Below, piece after piece: positions 54,333-62,068 of a stretch of 64,000 nt of DNA (position 1 is its first letter; each line of letters starts with the position of its first letter). The notes beneath the pieces are model-generated. The model made no database searches, was not told the DNA's origin, and worked only from the letters and a program-made list of their open reading frames with translations. Source of the DNA: Paraburkholderia hospita (lineage in GTDB: Bacteria > Pseudomonadota > Gammaproteobacteria > Burkholderiales > Burkholderiaceae); the NCBI RefSeq assembly GCF_002902965.1, contig NZ_CP026109.1, positions 496,001 to 560,000 of the forward strand, in the 5' to 3' direction. A program made the translations under genes and the position numbers.

Positions 54333-55178
54333 ATGGAACCTCTGCACCTCACCCGTTGCTCCATCAACACCGCAACACTCGGACACCGCGAACCCATCGC
54401 CGTGACGATCGACCGGATCGCCAAGGCGGGGTTCGGTGGGCTCGCCCCTTGGCGTCATGAAGTCGAAGGGGCCGATGTGAGCAAGATCGCCAGGCAGATT
54501 CGCGCGCTCGAACTCAAAGTCACCGGGTACTGTCGGTCGACCTACTTCCCTGCCTCGACGGAAGAGCAGCGTCTGGCCAACATCCAGTCGAACGTTCGGG
54601 CATTGAACGATGCCGCCGAACTGGGTGCCGAGTGCTTCGTGATGGTCGTGGGTGGCCTGCCTGAAGGTAGCCGCGACCTGTCAGATGCACGCGCGCAGGT
54701 ACAGGATGGGATCGGTGCGTTGCTGGAAGCAGCACGCAAGCTGGGCGTCCGGTTGGCGATCGAACCGCTGCATCCAATGTATGCGGGTGAAAGATCGGTG
54801 ATCAACACCATCGACCAGGCGAACGCCCTTGCGCGCGAGCTTGATCCGCATAACGATGGTTTCCTGGGGATCGCGGTCGACGTCTACCACTGCTGGTGGA
54901 ACCCTCAGTTGGAAGCGGCGGTCTCTTCGATCGGCAAGGACAACCGCATTCTCGCTTACCACGTCTCCGACTGGTTGGTACCGACGACAGACACGTTACT
55001 CGACCGGGGCATGATGGGAGACGGCGTGATCGACCTCAAGGGCTTCCGGCAGAGCGTCGAGAATGCGGGATATGCCCGCATGGTTGAAGTCGAGATCTTC
55101 TCGCGCGACAACTGGTGGAAACTGCCACCCGACCTCGTCTTGAAGACATGCGCGGAGAGGCTGCAATCGGTCTGCTGA
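54333..55178 (+). CDS. Sugar phosphate isomerase/epimerase-like TIM barrel
   Basis: 281 aa. AP_endonuc_2 fold: metal ligands in LAIEPLHPMYAGE (Glu, His), IAVDVYHCWWNP (Asp, His), AYHVSDWL and VEVEIFSRDNWW (Glu). This matches isomerases/epimerases or dehydratases of the inositol and tagatose type. Last gene of the right arm; a 70-bp gap separates it from DUF993. Substrate unknown. Confidence 0.88.
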   Translation: MEPLHLTRCSINTATLGHREPIAVTIDRIAKAGFGGLAPWRHEVEGADVSKIARQIRALELKVTGYCRSTYFPASTEEQRLANIQSNVRALNDAAELGAECFVMVVGGLPEGSRDLSDARAQVQDGIGALLEAARKLGVRLAIEPLHPMYAGERSVINTIDQANALARELDPHNDGFLGIAVDVYHCWWNPQLEAAVSSIGKDNRILAYHVSDWLVPTTDTLLDRGMMGDGVIDLKGFRQSVENAGYARMVEVEIFSRDNWWKLPPDLVLKTCAERLQSVC

Positions 55179-55506
55179 GACTCGAGCCAGCAACACGTCA
55201 TCGTCAGACTCGTTGAAGGCCGCCGTAGTTGACCTGAAGGTCGTTGATTTTCAACATTGCCCTAGCCATCAGTGGCCCCGTTACTATCTTCATTCCTCGA
55301 CAATCGAGGATTTGGCCAGCTAGGCCCGGCATGATTCTCGCCCCCAGTCGCAGTCATGATCCGGGGGGTGTTGTCACCGGGCCTGGTGGGTGGCTGGTGA
55401 TCGCTAATAGGGGCTCGGCCAGGATATCTTGAGGCCGTCCGTAACGTGGATGCCGAGACTTGCCACCGATGTTGCAGGCCAAACCGTTCAACCTGCAAAG
55501 CCTTCG
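55179..55506. other. Gap before IS110, probably its left end
   Basis: No gene. The part from about 55320 is likely the noncoding end of the IS110 element (GTGTTGTCACCGGGCC, TAGGGGC), where its bridge RNA would be. Confidence 0.4.
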
Positions 55507-56712
55507 ATGCAAGAAAACCAACAACATAGCTCTGTCGATGTATTCGTCGGCGTCGATGTCGGCAAAGGCCACCATCACGCCGTCGCCCTCGATCGGCGCG
55601 GAAAGCGCCTTTACAACAAGGCGCTGCCCAACGATGAGGCCAAGCTGCGCGCCCTCATTACCGAACTCAAGACGCACGGCCAGCTCCTGTTCGTCGTCGA
55701 TCAACCCGCCACCATCGGCGCGTTGCCCGTGGCAGTCGCCCGTGATGAAGATGTTCTGGTCGCATATCTACCGGGTCTGGCTATGCGCCGCATCGCCGAC
55801 CTGCACGCCGGTGAAGCCAAGACTGATGCTCGCGATGCCGCCATCATTGCTGAAGCCGCGCGCTCAATGCCGCATACGCTGCGCTCACTTCGGCTGGCTG
55901 ACGAACCACTCGCCGAACTCACCATGCTGTGCGGCTTCGACGACGATCTGGCGGCCCAGATCACGCAGACCAGCAACCGCATTCGAGGTCTGCTCACCCA
56001 GATCCATCCGGCGCTGGAAAGGGTCGTGGGGCCGCGGCTCGACCATCCGGCCGTGCTCGATCTGCTTGAGCGATACCCGTCACCCGCCGAGCTCGCCTCA
56101 GCCAGCGAGAAAACACTCGCCAACCGCCTCACCAAACTCGCACCTCGCATGGGCAAGAGCCTGGCTTCCGACATCGTCCAGGCGCTCAGCGAACAGGCTG
56201 TGATCGTGCCCGGTACTCAGGCCGCAACCATCGTCATGCCGCGTCTTGCCCAGCAACTCGCATCCTTGCGCAAGCAACGCGAGGAGGTTGCCAGCGAAGT
56301 TGAACGTCTGGTGCACGCACACCCTCTTTGGCCGGTCCTGACCAGCATGCCGGGAGTCGGCGTCAGGACCGCCGCCAGACTCCTCACTGAAGTCGCTCAC
56401 AAAGCCTTCGCATCGGCTGCGCATCTCGCCGCCTACGCCGGCCTCGCCCCGGTGACCCGACGCTCGGGCTCGTCCATCCGTGGCGAACACCCGTCCAGAC
56501 GGGGCAACAAGGTACTCAAGAGAGCGCTCTTCCTCTCGGCCTTTGCTGCCCTGCGAGACCCGATCTCAAGGGACTATTACACGCGCAAGGTCCAGCAGGG
56601 CAAGCGCCACAATCAGGCGCTCATCGCTCTCGCTCGACGACGCTGCGACGTGCTGTTCGCCATGCTGCGCGACGGCACCCTCTACCAACCAAAATCCGCC
56701 CCTACCGCTTGA
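55507..56712 (+). CDS. IS110-family transposase, intact
   Basis: 401 aa from ATG 55507. DEDD domain: VFVGVDVGKGHHHAVAL, FVVDQPATIGALPV, and KTDARDAAIIAEAARSMP. Transposase_20 domain: LTSMPGVGVRTAARLLTEV, YAGLAPVTRRSGSSIRG and KVLKRALFLSAFA. Different subgroup from the other three IS110 genes in the window. Short TAGGGGC words near 55412 and 56723 may mark the ends. Confidence 0.92.
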   Translation: MQENQQHSSVDVFVGVDVGKGHHHAVALDRRGKRLYNKALPNDEAKLRALITELKTHGQLLFVVDQPATIGALPVAVARDEDVLVAYLPGLAMRRIADLHAGEAKTDARDAAIIAEAARSMPHTLRSLRLADEPLAELTMLCGFDDDLAAQITQTSNRIRGLLTQIHPALERVVGPRLDHPAVLDLLERYPSPAELASASEKTLANRLTKLAPRMGKSLASDIVQALSEQAVIVPGTQAATIVMPRLAQQLASLRKQREEVASEVERLVHAHPLWPVLTSMPGVGVRTAARLLTEVAHKAFASAAHLAAYAGLAPVTRRSGSSIRGEHPSRRGNKVLKRALFLSAFAALRDPISRDYYTRKVQQGKRHNQALIALARRRCDVLFAMLRDGTLYQPKSAPTA

Positions 56713-56741
56713 CGAATCACATAGGGGCACCCCCCCGCACC

Positions 56742-56841
56742 CCAGATAAGCCTCGATCACCTTCGGGTCCTTCTGCACGTCCTGCGGCAGAATGCGACGG
56801 CGGGCGCCCTCGGGGTCTCTTTTCACTTTGGATTCGTTCAT
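56742..56841 (-). pseudogene. Possible ABC-transporter ATPase C-terminal remnant
   Basis: ILPQDVQKDPKVIEAYLG resembles the end of LivG/LivF ATPases (EVQxDPxVIEAYLG). Only about 30 residues, preceded by an ATG and unrelated charged residues, adjoining the IS110 end. Confidence 0.4.
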
Positions 56842-56962
56842 TGTCGGCTGCATAACCGCCGCATCGCGTTGAAGCATGTCGGGCACGTGATGCGCGACCG
56901 CGTTTTGGTTCGTTCATGCGATATGCATTGCCTATACTTTTTCGACCACCAGGAGGTGCATC

Positions 56963-57172
56963 ATGAACGACCACGTGTACAAGCAGATCGAGCTGACCGG
57001 TTCGTCGACGAAATCCAGCGACGACGCCATCCGTTGCGCGATCGAAAAAGCTGGTAAAACGCTCCGCAATATGCACTGGTTTGAAGTCGTGGAGACGCGC
57101 GGTCAAATCGAAGACAATAAGGTCTCGCACTGGCAGGTGACACTGAAGGTCGGCTTGCGCATCGAGGATTGA
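56963..57172 (+). CDS. Dodecin
   Basis: 69 aa flavin (or CoA)-binding dodecamer subunit for flavin storage. MNDHVYKQIELTGSSTKSSDDA, then the Trp-containing MHWFEVVETRGQIEDNKV and the closing HWQVTLKVGLRIED are classic dodecin. GGAGG site at the start. Stand-alone with the terminator at 57251 downstream. Confidence 0.95.
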   Translation: MNDHVYKQIELTGSSTKSSDDAIRCAIEKAGKTLRNMHWFEVVETRGQIEDNKVSHWQVTLKVGLRIED

Positions 57173-57250
57173 GGCTGCGTCAGACCGCACGCAGCACGCC
57201 GTATGCATGACAGTGCGGCGCGCGGTCGGCGCTATTCGCGCGCGCATTAA

Positions 57251-57287
57251 AAAAGCTGCATTCGGCAAGACGCCGGATGCAGCTTTT
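57251..57287. terminator. Bidirectional terminator between dodecin and SET gene
   Basis: AAAAGCTGCATTCGGC at 57251-57266 pairs with GCCGGATGCAGCTTTT at 57272-57287; A-run on the left and T-run on the right suit both convergent genes. Confidence 0.88.
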
Positions 57288-57343
57288 GGCTTCGCACGCG
57301 TCCCGCAGATCGTCGACGCGGCGTTGGCGCTGCCCCAACCTGC

Positions 57344-57802
57344 CTATCGCGACCCGCTTCCAGCGATCATCGTACCTCGACATCGCCGGGCCCCACAGTG
57401 GCAGGCATACCGTTCGCGAAGTGCCCTTGACATCTTCTCATCACTGACAAGAGCATAGTCGATGCTCAATTCTTCACCCGCGTCAATCCTGCGCCGGGCA
57501 CGAATGAAGATTTTCTGTCCGTCCAGCTCCGGTACGCAATTGGGATTGCACGAATGGTTAATCCATCGTGCGCTGTTGCCACCGATGGCACCGTCGATGA
57601 CGTAACCATCTCCGACATCAAAAAGGAAGGTGTGGTCCGGTTGCGCAAGATCCCGGGGAGGACCGGTCATCGCTGCTTCCCTTGGGACCCGTTTTCCCTT
57701 GTACTCGCAGATCAGTTCCCCGCCCAGGATCGTCACGGTCGCGAACACACCTTTACCGTGAATGGGTAAGCTGCGTACCGAGATTCGACGTCGACTCTTC
57801 AT
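57344..57802 (-). CDS. SET-domain protein (lysine methyltransferase-like)
   Basis: 152 aa from ATG 57802 (a TTG at 57856 would add 18 residues and overlap the upstream stop). Complete small SET domain: IHGKGVFATVTI, GGELICEYKGK, WINHSCNPNC with the knot, GEELSIDYALV, and a post-SET-like CHCGARRCRG for zinc. Uses SAM to methylate protein lysine in eukaryotes; bacterial targets are unknown. Many Burkholderia genomes have one such gene. Convergent with dodecin. Confidence 0.9.
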   Translation of the reverse strand: MKSRRRISVRSLPIHGKGVFATVTILGGELICEYKGKRVPREAAMTGPPRDLAQPDHTFLFDVGDGYVIDGAIGGNSARWINHSCNPNCVPELDGQKIFIRARRRIDAGEELSIDYALVSDEKMSRALRERYACHCGARRCRGTMIAGSGSR

Positions 57803-57852
57803 CTGATAACCAGCGATCGTTGTTGCCGGGAACACGTCGGCTCGATCAAGAC

Positions 57853-58107
57853 TCAATGGCCGTCAAAGAGGTCCGACATCACGTCACTCGCCTCGTGTCG
57901 CGGTGGCATCGTGCCGCTCCTGACCTGCGCGAGAACATCCGGCGGCAGCCAGGTCGCCTCAATCGCGGCGATGCCGCTCTCGATCATCTGCTGCAGGAAA
58001 AACGACTGGCTGCGTCCTGTTATCCCGCCAGTAGCCGCAACCTTTGTTGAGGGGCGGCCGGGATACGCGTTTATGCCCTGCGGGGCATAAACGCGTACCT
58101 TGTTGAC
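57853..58107 (-). CDS. Conserved small protein, start codon unclear
   Basis: About 84 aa: VRVYAPQGINAYP, GRSQSFFLQQMIESGIAAIE, TWLPPDVLAQVRSG and a closing MSDLFDGH. I recall proteins of this look in Burkholderiales, often near SET genes. The natural N-terminus is the KVRVYAP strand, but no ATG, GTG or TTG stands in front of it within the frame until far upstream; a mutated start is possible. The stop is directly followed by a TTG that could start the SET gene. Confidence 0.55.
   Translation of the reverse strand, partial: VNKVRVYAPQGINAYPGRPSTKVAATGGITGRSQSFFLQQMIESGIAAIEATWLPPDVLAQVRSGTMPPRHEASDVMSDLFDGH
58064..58097. repeat. 15-bp perfect palindrome in coding sequence
   Basis: TACGCGTTTATGCCC (58064-58078) and GGGCATAAACGCGTA (58083-58097) with a TGCG loop. 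It covers the codons for VRVYAPQGINAY of the gene above. Confidence 0.9.
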
Positions 58108-58181
58108 ACCCCAACAGATCCCTGTTCTGGACGCGACGGCGCATTGCGTTATCCTGACGGTCCCGCTCAAAAGGAGCACAC

Positions 58182-58406
58182 ATGAAGCTTTCGAAATGTC
58201 TGTTACTGGTGGCGTTGTTGCTGTCCGCTGCCGGTCACGCGCAAACCTCGCAGACGTATTACTTCGGCGAAGGCCAGGGCGCGCCGCAACGCGGGCGCGC
58301 CACGTCGTCGCCGCCACTTGCCGGAGCCGAGTCGATCGGTAGGCAACACCATCATCACCATATGACGCGCCATTCGCCGCATCTGAACCAGTATTCGCGT
58401 CCCTGA
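58182..58406 (+). CDS. Small secreted His-rich protein
   Basis: 74 aa, start ATG 58182 with AAGGAG. Signal peptide (LLLVALLLSAAGHAQ) leaves a mature chain of about 54 residues that is Gly/Arg/Ser-rich with RQHHHHHMTRHSPH near the end. This is probably periplasmic and able to bind metal ions. Divergent from the gene at 57853. No family recognised. Confidence 0.7.
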   Translation: MKLSKCLLLVALLLSAAGHAQTSQTYYFGEGQGAPQRGRATSSPPLAGAESIGRQHHHHHMTRHSPHLNQYSRP

Positions 58407-58429
58407 TCCCGGTTTGCGTCGAGATCGCC

Positions 58430-58642
58430 TCACCGGTGCTGCACTTTCCGTGTCCCCATGTACGCTTCGAACAGACCCGCATGCAGGCGGCTGAGCTTCT
58501 GGCGCAGGCTGACCAGCTCATGCTGATCGCCTTCGTGCTCCCGACGCAGGATCTCCCCCAGCAGAGCCGTCGCGCGCGATTCCGCCCGATTACGTTGCAC
58601 ACGCGCCTCACCCAGCCGGCCCGCGAGCGCCGGCTTGACCAC
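58430..58642 (-). CDS. AGLFEAYM-type small protein, N-terminus cut
   Basis: 70 aa from a GTG at 58642. The open frame extends a little upstream through a hydrophobic SWLAHTAWLLVV that would be a membrane helix, then hits a stop at about 58720, next to the recombinase element. So the gene probably lost its start to that insertion. Charged middle (RVQRNRAESRATALLGEILR) and end SRLHAGLFEAYMGTRKVQHR, repeated in the fragment at 44595. Confidence 0.5.
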   Translation of the reverse strand: MVKPALAGRLGEARVQRNRAESRATALLGEILRREHEGDQHELVSLRQKLSRLHAGLFEAYMGTRKVQHR

Positions 58643-58742
58643 CAGCAGCCACGCCGTATGCGCAAGCCAAGAACGATTCCATGATACTCGCAGGCTGTGT
58701 TAAAGAGGCCGCCCACTCGAACACAGCATGAGGATCTGGGCG

Positions 58743-60191
58743 ATGACAGCAAGACGAACCACCATCCGGCAACTGCCGTTGACCGAGGTTGTTGACCGCG
58801 ACACACCCGGCGCGACGCCGGTCAGCATCACCACGCCCGAGGGCGGCGCCATCTACCACACGGTCCTGCTCGCAGACCCGGACACCAGCAGGAGGCGCGA
58901 CTCCCGTCCGCAGTCGATCGCAGGTACCTTCCCACTTTTCCCTGTTGTCCGACTCGCGGACGGCACGCCGTGGGCTGAGGCGAACATCTGGCTCATCGAT
59001 ATGATGGAGTCGAAGTCGTCGCCCAACATGCTGACCTTCGCCAGCATCGCAGACGATCTGGTGGCGTTCCGTCGTTATCTGGATGACGAGGGCATCGACT
59101 GGCTGGTGTTCCCCGTGAACAAGCGGCAACGTCCGACCTACCGCTATAGCGCCTCGATCAAGCTGGCCGTGCAGGCAGGCGAACTGTCTCCGAGCGTCGC
59201 CAGGCGTCGTATGGGCACTATCGTGCGCTTCTATCGCTGGCTAATGACCGAAGCAGGCTTCAAGCCCGTGAACGCGCCGTGGGTCGAATCTGACCGGTTC
59301 ATCGAGTTCAAGGACCAGAAGGGCTTCAGCAGCGTGATCGAGGTCAAGACCACCGACCTGTCGATCAGTGGTCGGCGCGCAGAAGACCCGTGGGACGACC
59401 GCATTCAGGACGGCGCTCGCCTGCGCCCGCTCCCCTCTTCCGAGCAGTCGGTACTGCTTGAATCGTTAGCCGCTCTCGGCAACACCGAGATGACGCTCGT
59501 TCATCTGTTCGCACTGTTGACGGGCGCTCGGATCCAGACGGTACTGACCATGCGCGCGAAACACGTGATGCGCAAGCCGGGCGAGTTTCACGGCGACGAC
59601 ATCCGTCTCGCCTGCGGACCGGGTACGGGCATCGACACGAAGGGCGGTGTCAAGGGCGTGTTGCATCTGCCGCGCGGTTTCTACGAGCGGCTGTACATCT
59701 ATATGCACAGCGATCGTGCGCGCAAGCGTCGCCAACTGGCAGACGGCGGCGATCACTTCGACCAGCCGCTCTTTCTGAGCCATCGCGGTGCGCCGCTCTA
59801 CGAGGACCGCGCGTCGCGCGCCCCGGTCAGCACTGGCCCGCACGTACGCCGTCACCTCAAGACGGGGCAGGCCGTACGCCAGTTCATCAGGGACGAACTG
59901 TTGCCCATGATGCGCGTACAGCTCGGCAACCCCAGGTACGAGTTCAGCTTCCACGACCTGCGCGCGACCTACGGGCTGAACATGGTCGACACGATGACAG
60001 CGAATGAGACTAAGTACACCCGGGCACTCGATCAGTTGCGGCAGTTGATGTGGCACGCCCGGCCGTCCACGACCGAGATTTACCTCGGCTACCGCGAGAA
60101 CCGCAAGCTCTTCGACGCTGTGCAGGACGGCTGGGGCACGCACCTGTCGGCACTGGTCACGCGCGCCCTCGACACTGCGGTGGCAGCATGA
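58743..60191 (+). CDS. Tyrosine recombinase 1 of a three-recombinase element
   Basis: 482 aa from ATG 58743. C-terminal catalytic domain: Arg in LTGARIQTVLTM, HxxR in FHDLRATYG, and WHARPSTTEIYLGY with Trp/His and the nucleophile Tyr, so it should be active. N-terminal SAM-like core-binding domain (TFASIADDLVAFRRYLDDEG). Much longer than phage integrases. Overlaps the second recombinase by ATGA. Layout is like TnpA of Tn554-type or recombinase-in-trio elements. Confidence 0.88.
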   Translation: MTARRTTIRQLPLTEVVDRDTPGATPVSITTPEGGAIYHTVLLADPDTSRRRDSRPQSIAGTFPLFPVVRLADGTPWAEANIWLIDMMESKSSPNMLTFASIADDLVAFRRYLDDEGIDWLVFPVNKRQRPTYRYSASIKLAVQAGELSPSVARRRMGTIVRFYRWLMTEAGFKPVNAPWVESDRFIEFKDQKGFSSVIEVKTTDLSISGRRAEDPWDDRIQDGARLRPLPSSEQSVLLESLAALGNTEMTLVHLFALLTGARIQTVLTMRAKHVMRKPGEFHGDDIRLACGPGTGIDTKGGVKGVLHLPRGFYERLYIYMHSDRARKRRQLADGGDHFDQPLFLSHRGAPLYEDRASRAPVSTGPHVRRHLKTGQAVRQFIRDELLPMMRVQLGNPRYEFSFHDLRATYGLNMVDTMTANETKYTRALDQLRQLMWHARPSTTEIYLGYRENRKLFDAVQDGWGTHLSALVTRALDTAVAA

Positions 60192-62068
60192 GCCGCCTTT
60201 ATGAGGAAGTGTGCATGCCGCTCGCGGAGGGCACAACGCTGCTGCACCCCGAACGCGCGTTGCTCAAGTGGGAAGGCCTTGCCAGCAGGTCCGATATCGG
60301 GCGGATCTGCTACCTGACGCGTGATACGTCGAGCCGGCAGCGCACGCGACGCACTTTCGACCAAACAAGCTTCAGCAGCGAACGGGCCAAGGTCGTACGC
60401 CTGCTGGTGGCGCAGCTTTCCGGGCGTATGACCCTTGGCGCGATGCGTCCGAAGACGGTCTACGGTGCTCTGCGCGTCATGCTTGACTTCGTCAACTGGG
60501 CCGACATGCAGGGCCTGCATCAGGTGCTCTGTGACGAGAAGGCTACCGCGGACGCGGTTCATCGCTACTTCCGTGAGAAGCGCGAACAGGTCTCATTGGG
60601 CAGCCTGCACCGCAATTCCGTCGCCCGCTATCAGCGCAATCTGCTGTCGATGCTACGTGAGCTCTTCAGAGACGACGACTTCTGTACCGATGCGAGGGTG
60701 CTGCGCAGCCAAGAGGCTGCTTCTGTGCCAACGGCTGTGCCAGATGCCGAAGCACAAGCCTCCCTGCTCGCATGGGCTGACGCACTCTTCAACAGCATCA
60801 CCACGCTCGTACTCGATTTCAAGCCGTACCCGATGCACGTGACCACGGCACGAGGCGAGCATCTTTGCCTTGTTCCGCACCCATTTGGCCGTAATAAAGG
60901 CGACGACTCGCGCGGCCTGCTTGGCTGGAATCTGGAGACGGGAGAGCCGCGCACTCGCGAAGAACTCACGACGCGCATGGCTGGGGCAGGAGCTAAAAAT
61001 CCTCGAACGAGTTCGTGGAGCATCGCCAGGCTAACGGCTAAAAATCTTGCGGCGGCGAACGCGGACGCGCAGTCTCCGATCCGCCGCTCGCACGCTTCGA
61101 TAGCGGTCTCCTGTTTCGCCGCGCTGTTTCTCGCCGAAACAGGCATCAATCTCGCGCAACTGCTGGCCATGAAGTGGAGCCCGGGGCTCGCCGCGAGCCT
61201 GCAGGATGCGTCAGTTGCACGTCAGAAGTTTCGCGAGGTCAAGTACCGTGCAGCCGGGAAGGACGTAACGTTTACCGTCTCGTTGGGTTTCATGCCGAAG
61301 CTCAAGACGTATCTGGCGCTGCGCGAGTATCTGGTGCAGGACGCAGACTGCGACGGGTTATTCATCGTAGTCGGGAATCAGGTACAGCTACGACGGCCAA
61401 TCGGTCTCCCAACCGAATTTCTGACTCTGCTTTACGCGCGGCTCAACAAGCTCGGGATCGTGCTGCCGCGAATTAGCGCACGTCAGTGGCGCGCGGCGAA
61501 GCAGGATTGGGCGGTGAGCAACCACGGCCCCATCGTCGCAGCGAAGCTGATGGGGCACTCGCTGGCCACGGCACTGCGTTCATACTCGAACGGCACGGAC
61601 GCCGCACACAAGGCAGAGATGGGCGCGTTCCTCGCTTTGGTGGAGAAGACCGTGCTCAAGCCCGTCAACGACCCGGCGGGCAGCATCAGGAGTGCGGTGG
61701 GTGTCTGCATCGAGTTCAACAAGCCTGCGCCAATCGCGGCATCGGTCACCGTACAGCCTGATTGCCGCTCGACCGAAGGGTGTCTCTTCTGCGACCAGTA
61801 CCGCGTACACGCTGACGTCGCCGACATCCGCAAGCTGCTGAGCTGTCGTCACTGCGTCAGGCTCGTGAGCGGACGTGCCGACTCGATTGAGCAGTACGAC
61901 AGTTCGTTCGGTGCCGTGCTGCGGCGCGTTGACTTCCTGCTGGATGAACTGCGCAAGCGCGACGCCGCGTTGGTCCATCAGATTGAGCAGGACGTTGACA
62001 TCGAAGGGAATCTGGACACTTTCTGGTTGGCCAAGCTCAACCAGCTTTTCGAATTGGGAGTGGCATGA
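60188..62068 (+). CDS. Tyrosine recombinase-like 2, catalytic residues not recognisable
   Basis: 626 aa. Similar general layout (SAM-like domain KTVYGALRVMLDFVNWAD, then a long catalytic-like region) but ETGINLAQLLAMKW has no Arg at the usual first catalytic position, and the HxxR box reads ISARQWRAAKQDW. The LMGHSLATALRSYSNG end keeps His and Tyr. A Cys-rich tail CRSTEGCLFCDQYRV and LLSCRHCV may bind zinc. Overlaps both neighbours by ATGA. It could be a non-catalytic partner of recombinases 1 and 3. Confidence 0.82.
   Translation: MSRLYEEVCMPLAEGTTLLHPERALLKWEGLASRSDIGRICYLTRDTSSRQRTRRTFDQTSFSSERAKVVRLLVAQLSGRMTLGAMRPKTVYGALRVMLDFVNWADMQGLHQVLCDEKATADAVHRYFREKREQVSLGSLHRNSVARYQRNLLSMLRELFRDDDFCTDARVLRSQEAASVPTAVPDAEAQASLLAWADALFNSITTLVLDFKPYPMHVTTARGEHLCLVPHPFGRNKGDDSRGLLGWNLETGEPRTREELTTRMAGAGAKNPRTSSWSIARLTAKNLAAANADAQSPIRRSHASIAVSCFAALFLAETGINLAQLLAMKWSPGLAASLQDASVARQKFREVKYRAAGKDVTFTVSLGFMPKLKTYLALREYLVQDADCDGLFIVVGNQVQLRRPIGLPTEFLTLLYARLNKLGIVLPRISARQWRAAKQDWAVSNHGPIVAAKLMGHSLATALRSYSNGTDAAHKAEMGAFLALVEKTVLKPVNDPAGSIRSAVGVCIEFNKPAPIAASVTVQPDCRSTEGCLFCDQYRVHADVADIRKLLSCRHCVRLVSGRADSIEQYDSSFGAVLRRVDFLLDELRKRDAALVHQIEQDVDIEGNLDTFWLAKLNQLFELGVA

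Noticed and set aside
57853..58806. 317-codon minus-strand frame read as a single protein
   Set aside because: Only its last 84 codons look real; the rest is antisense to the His-rich peptide and the first recombinase.
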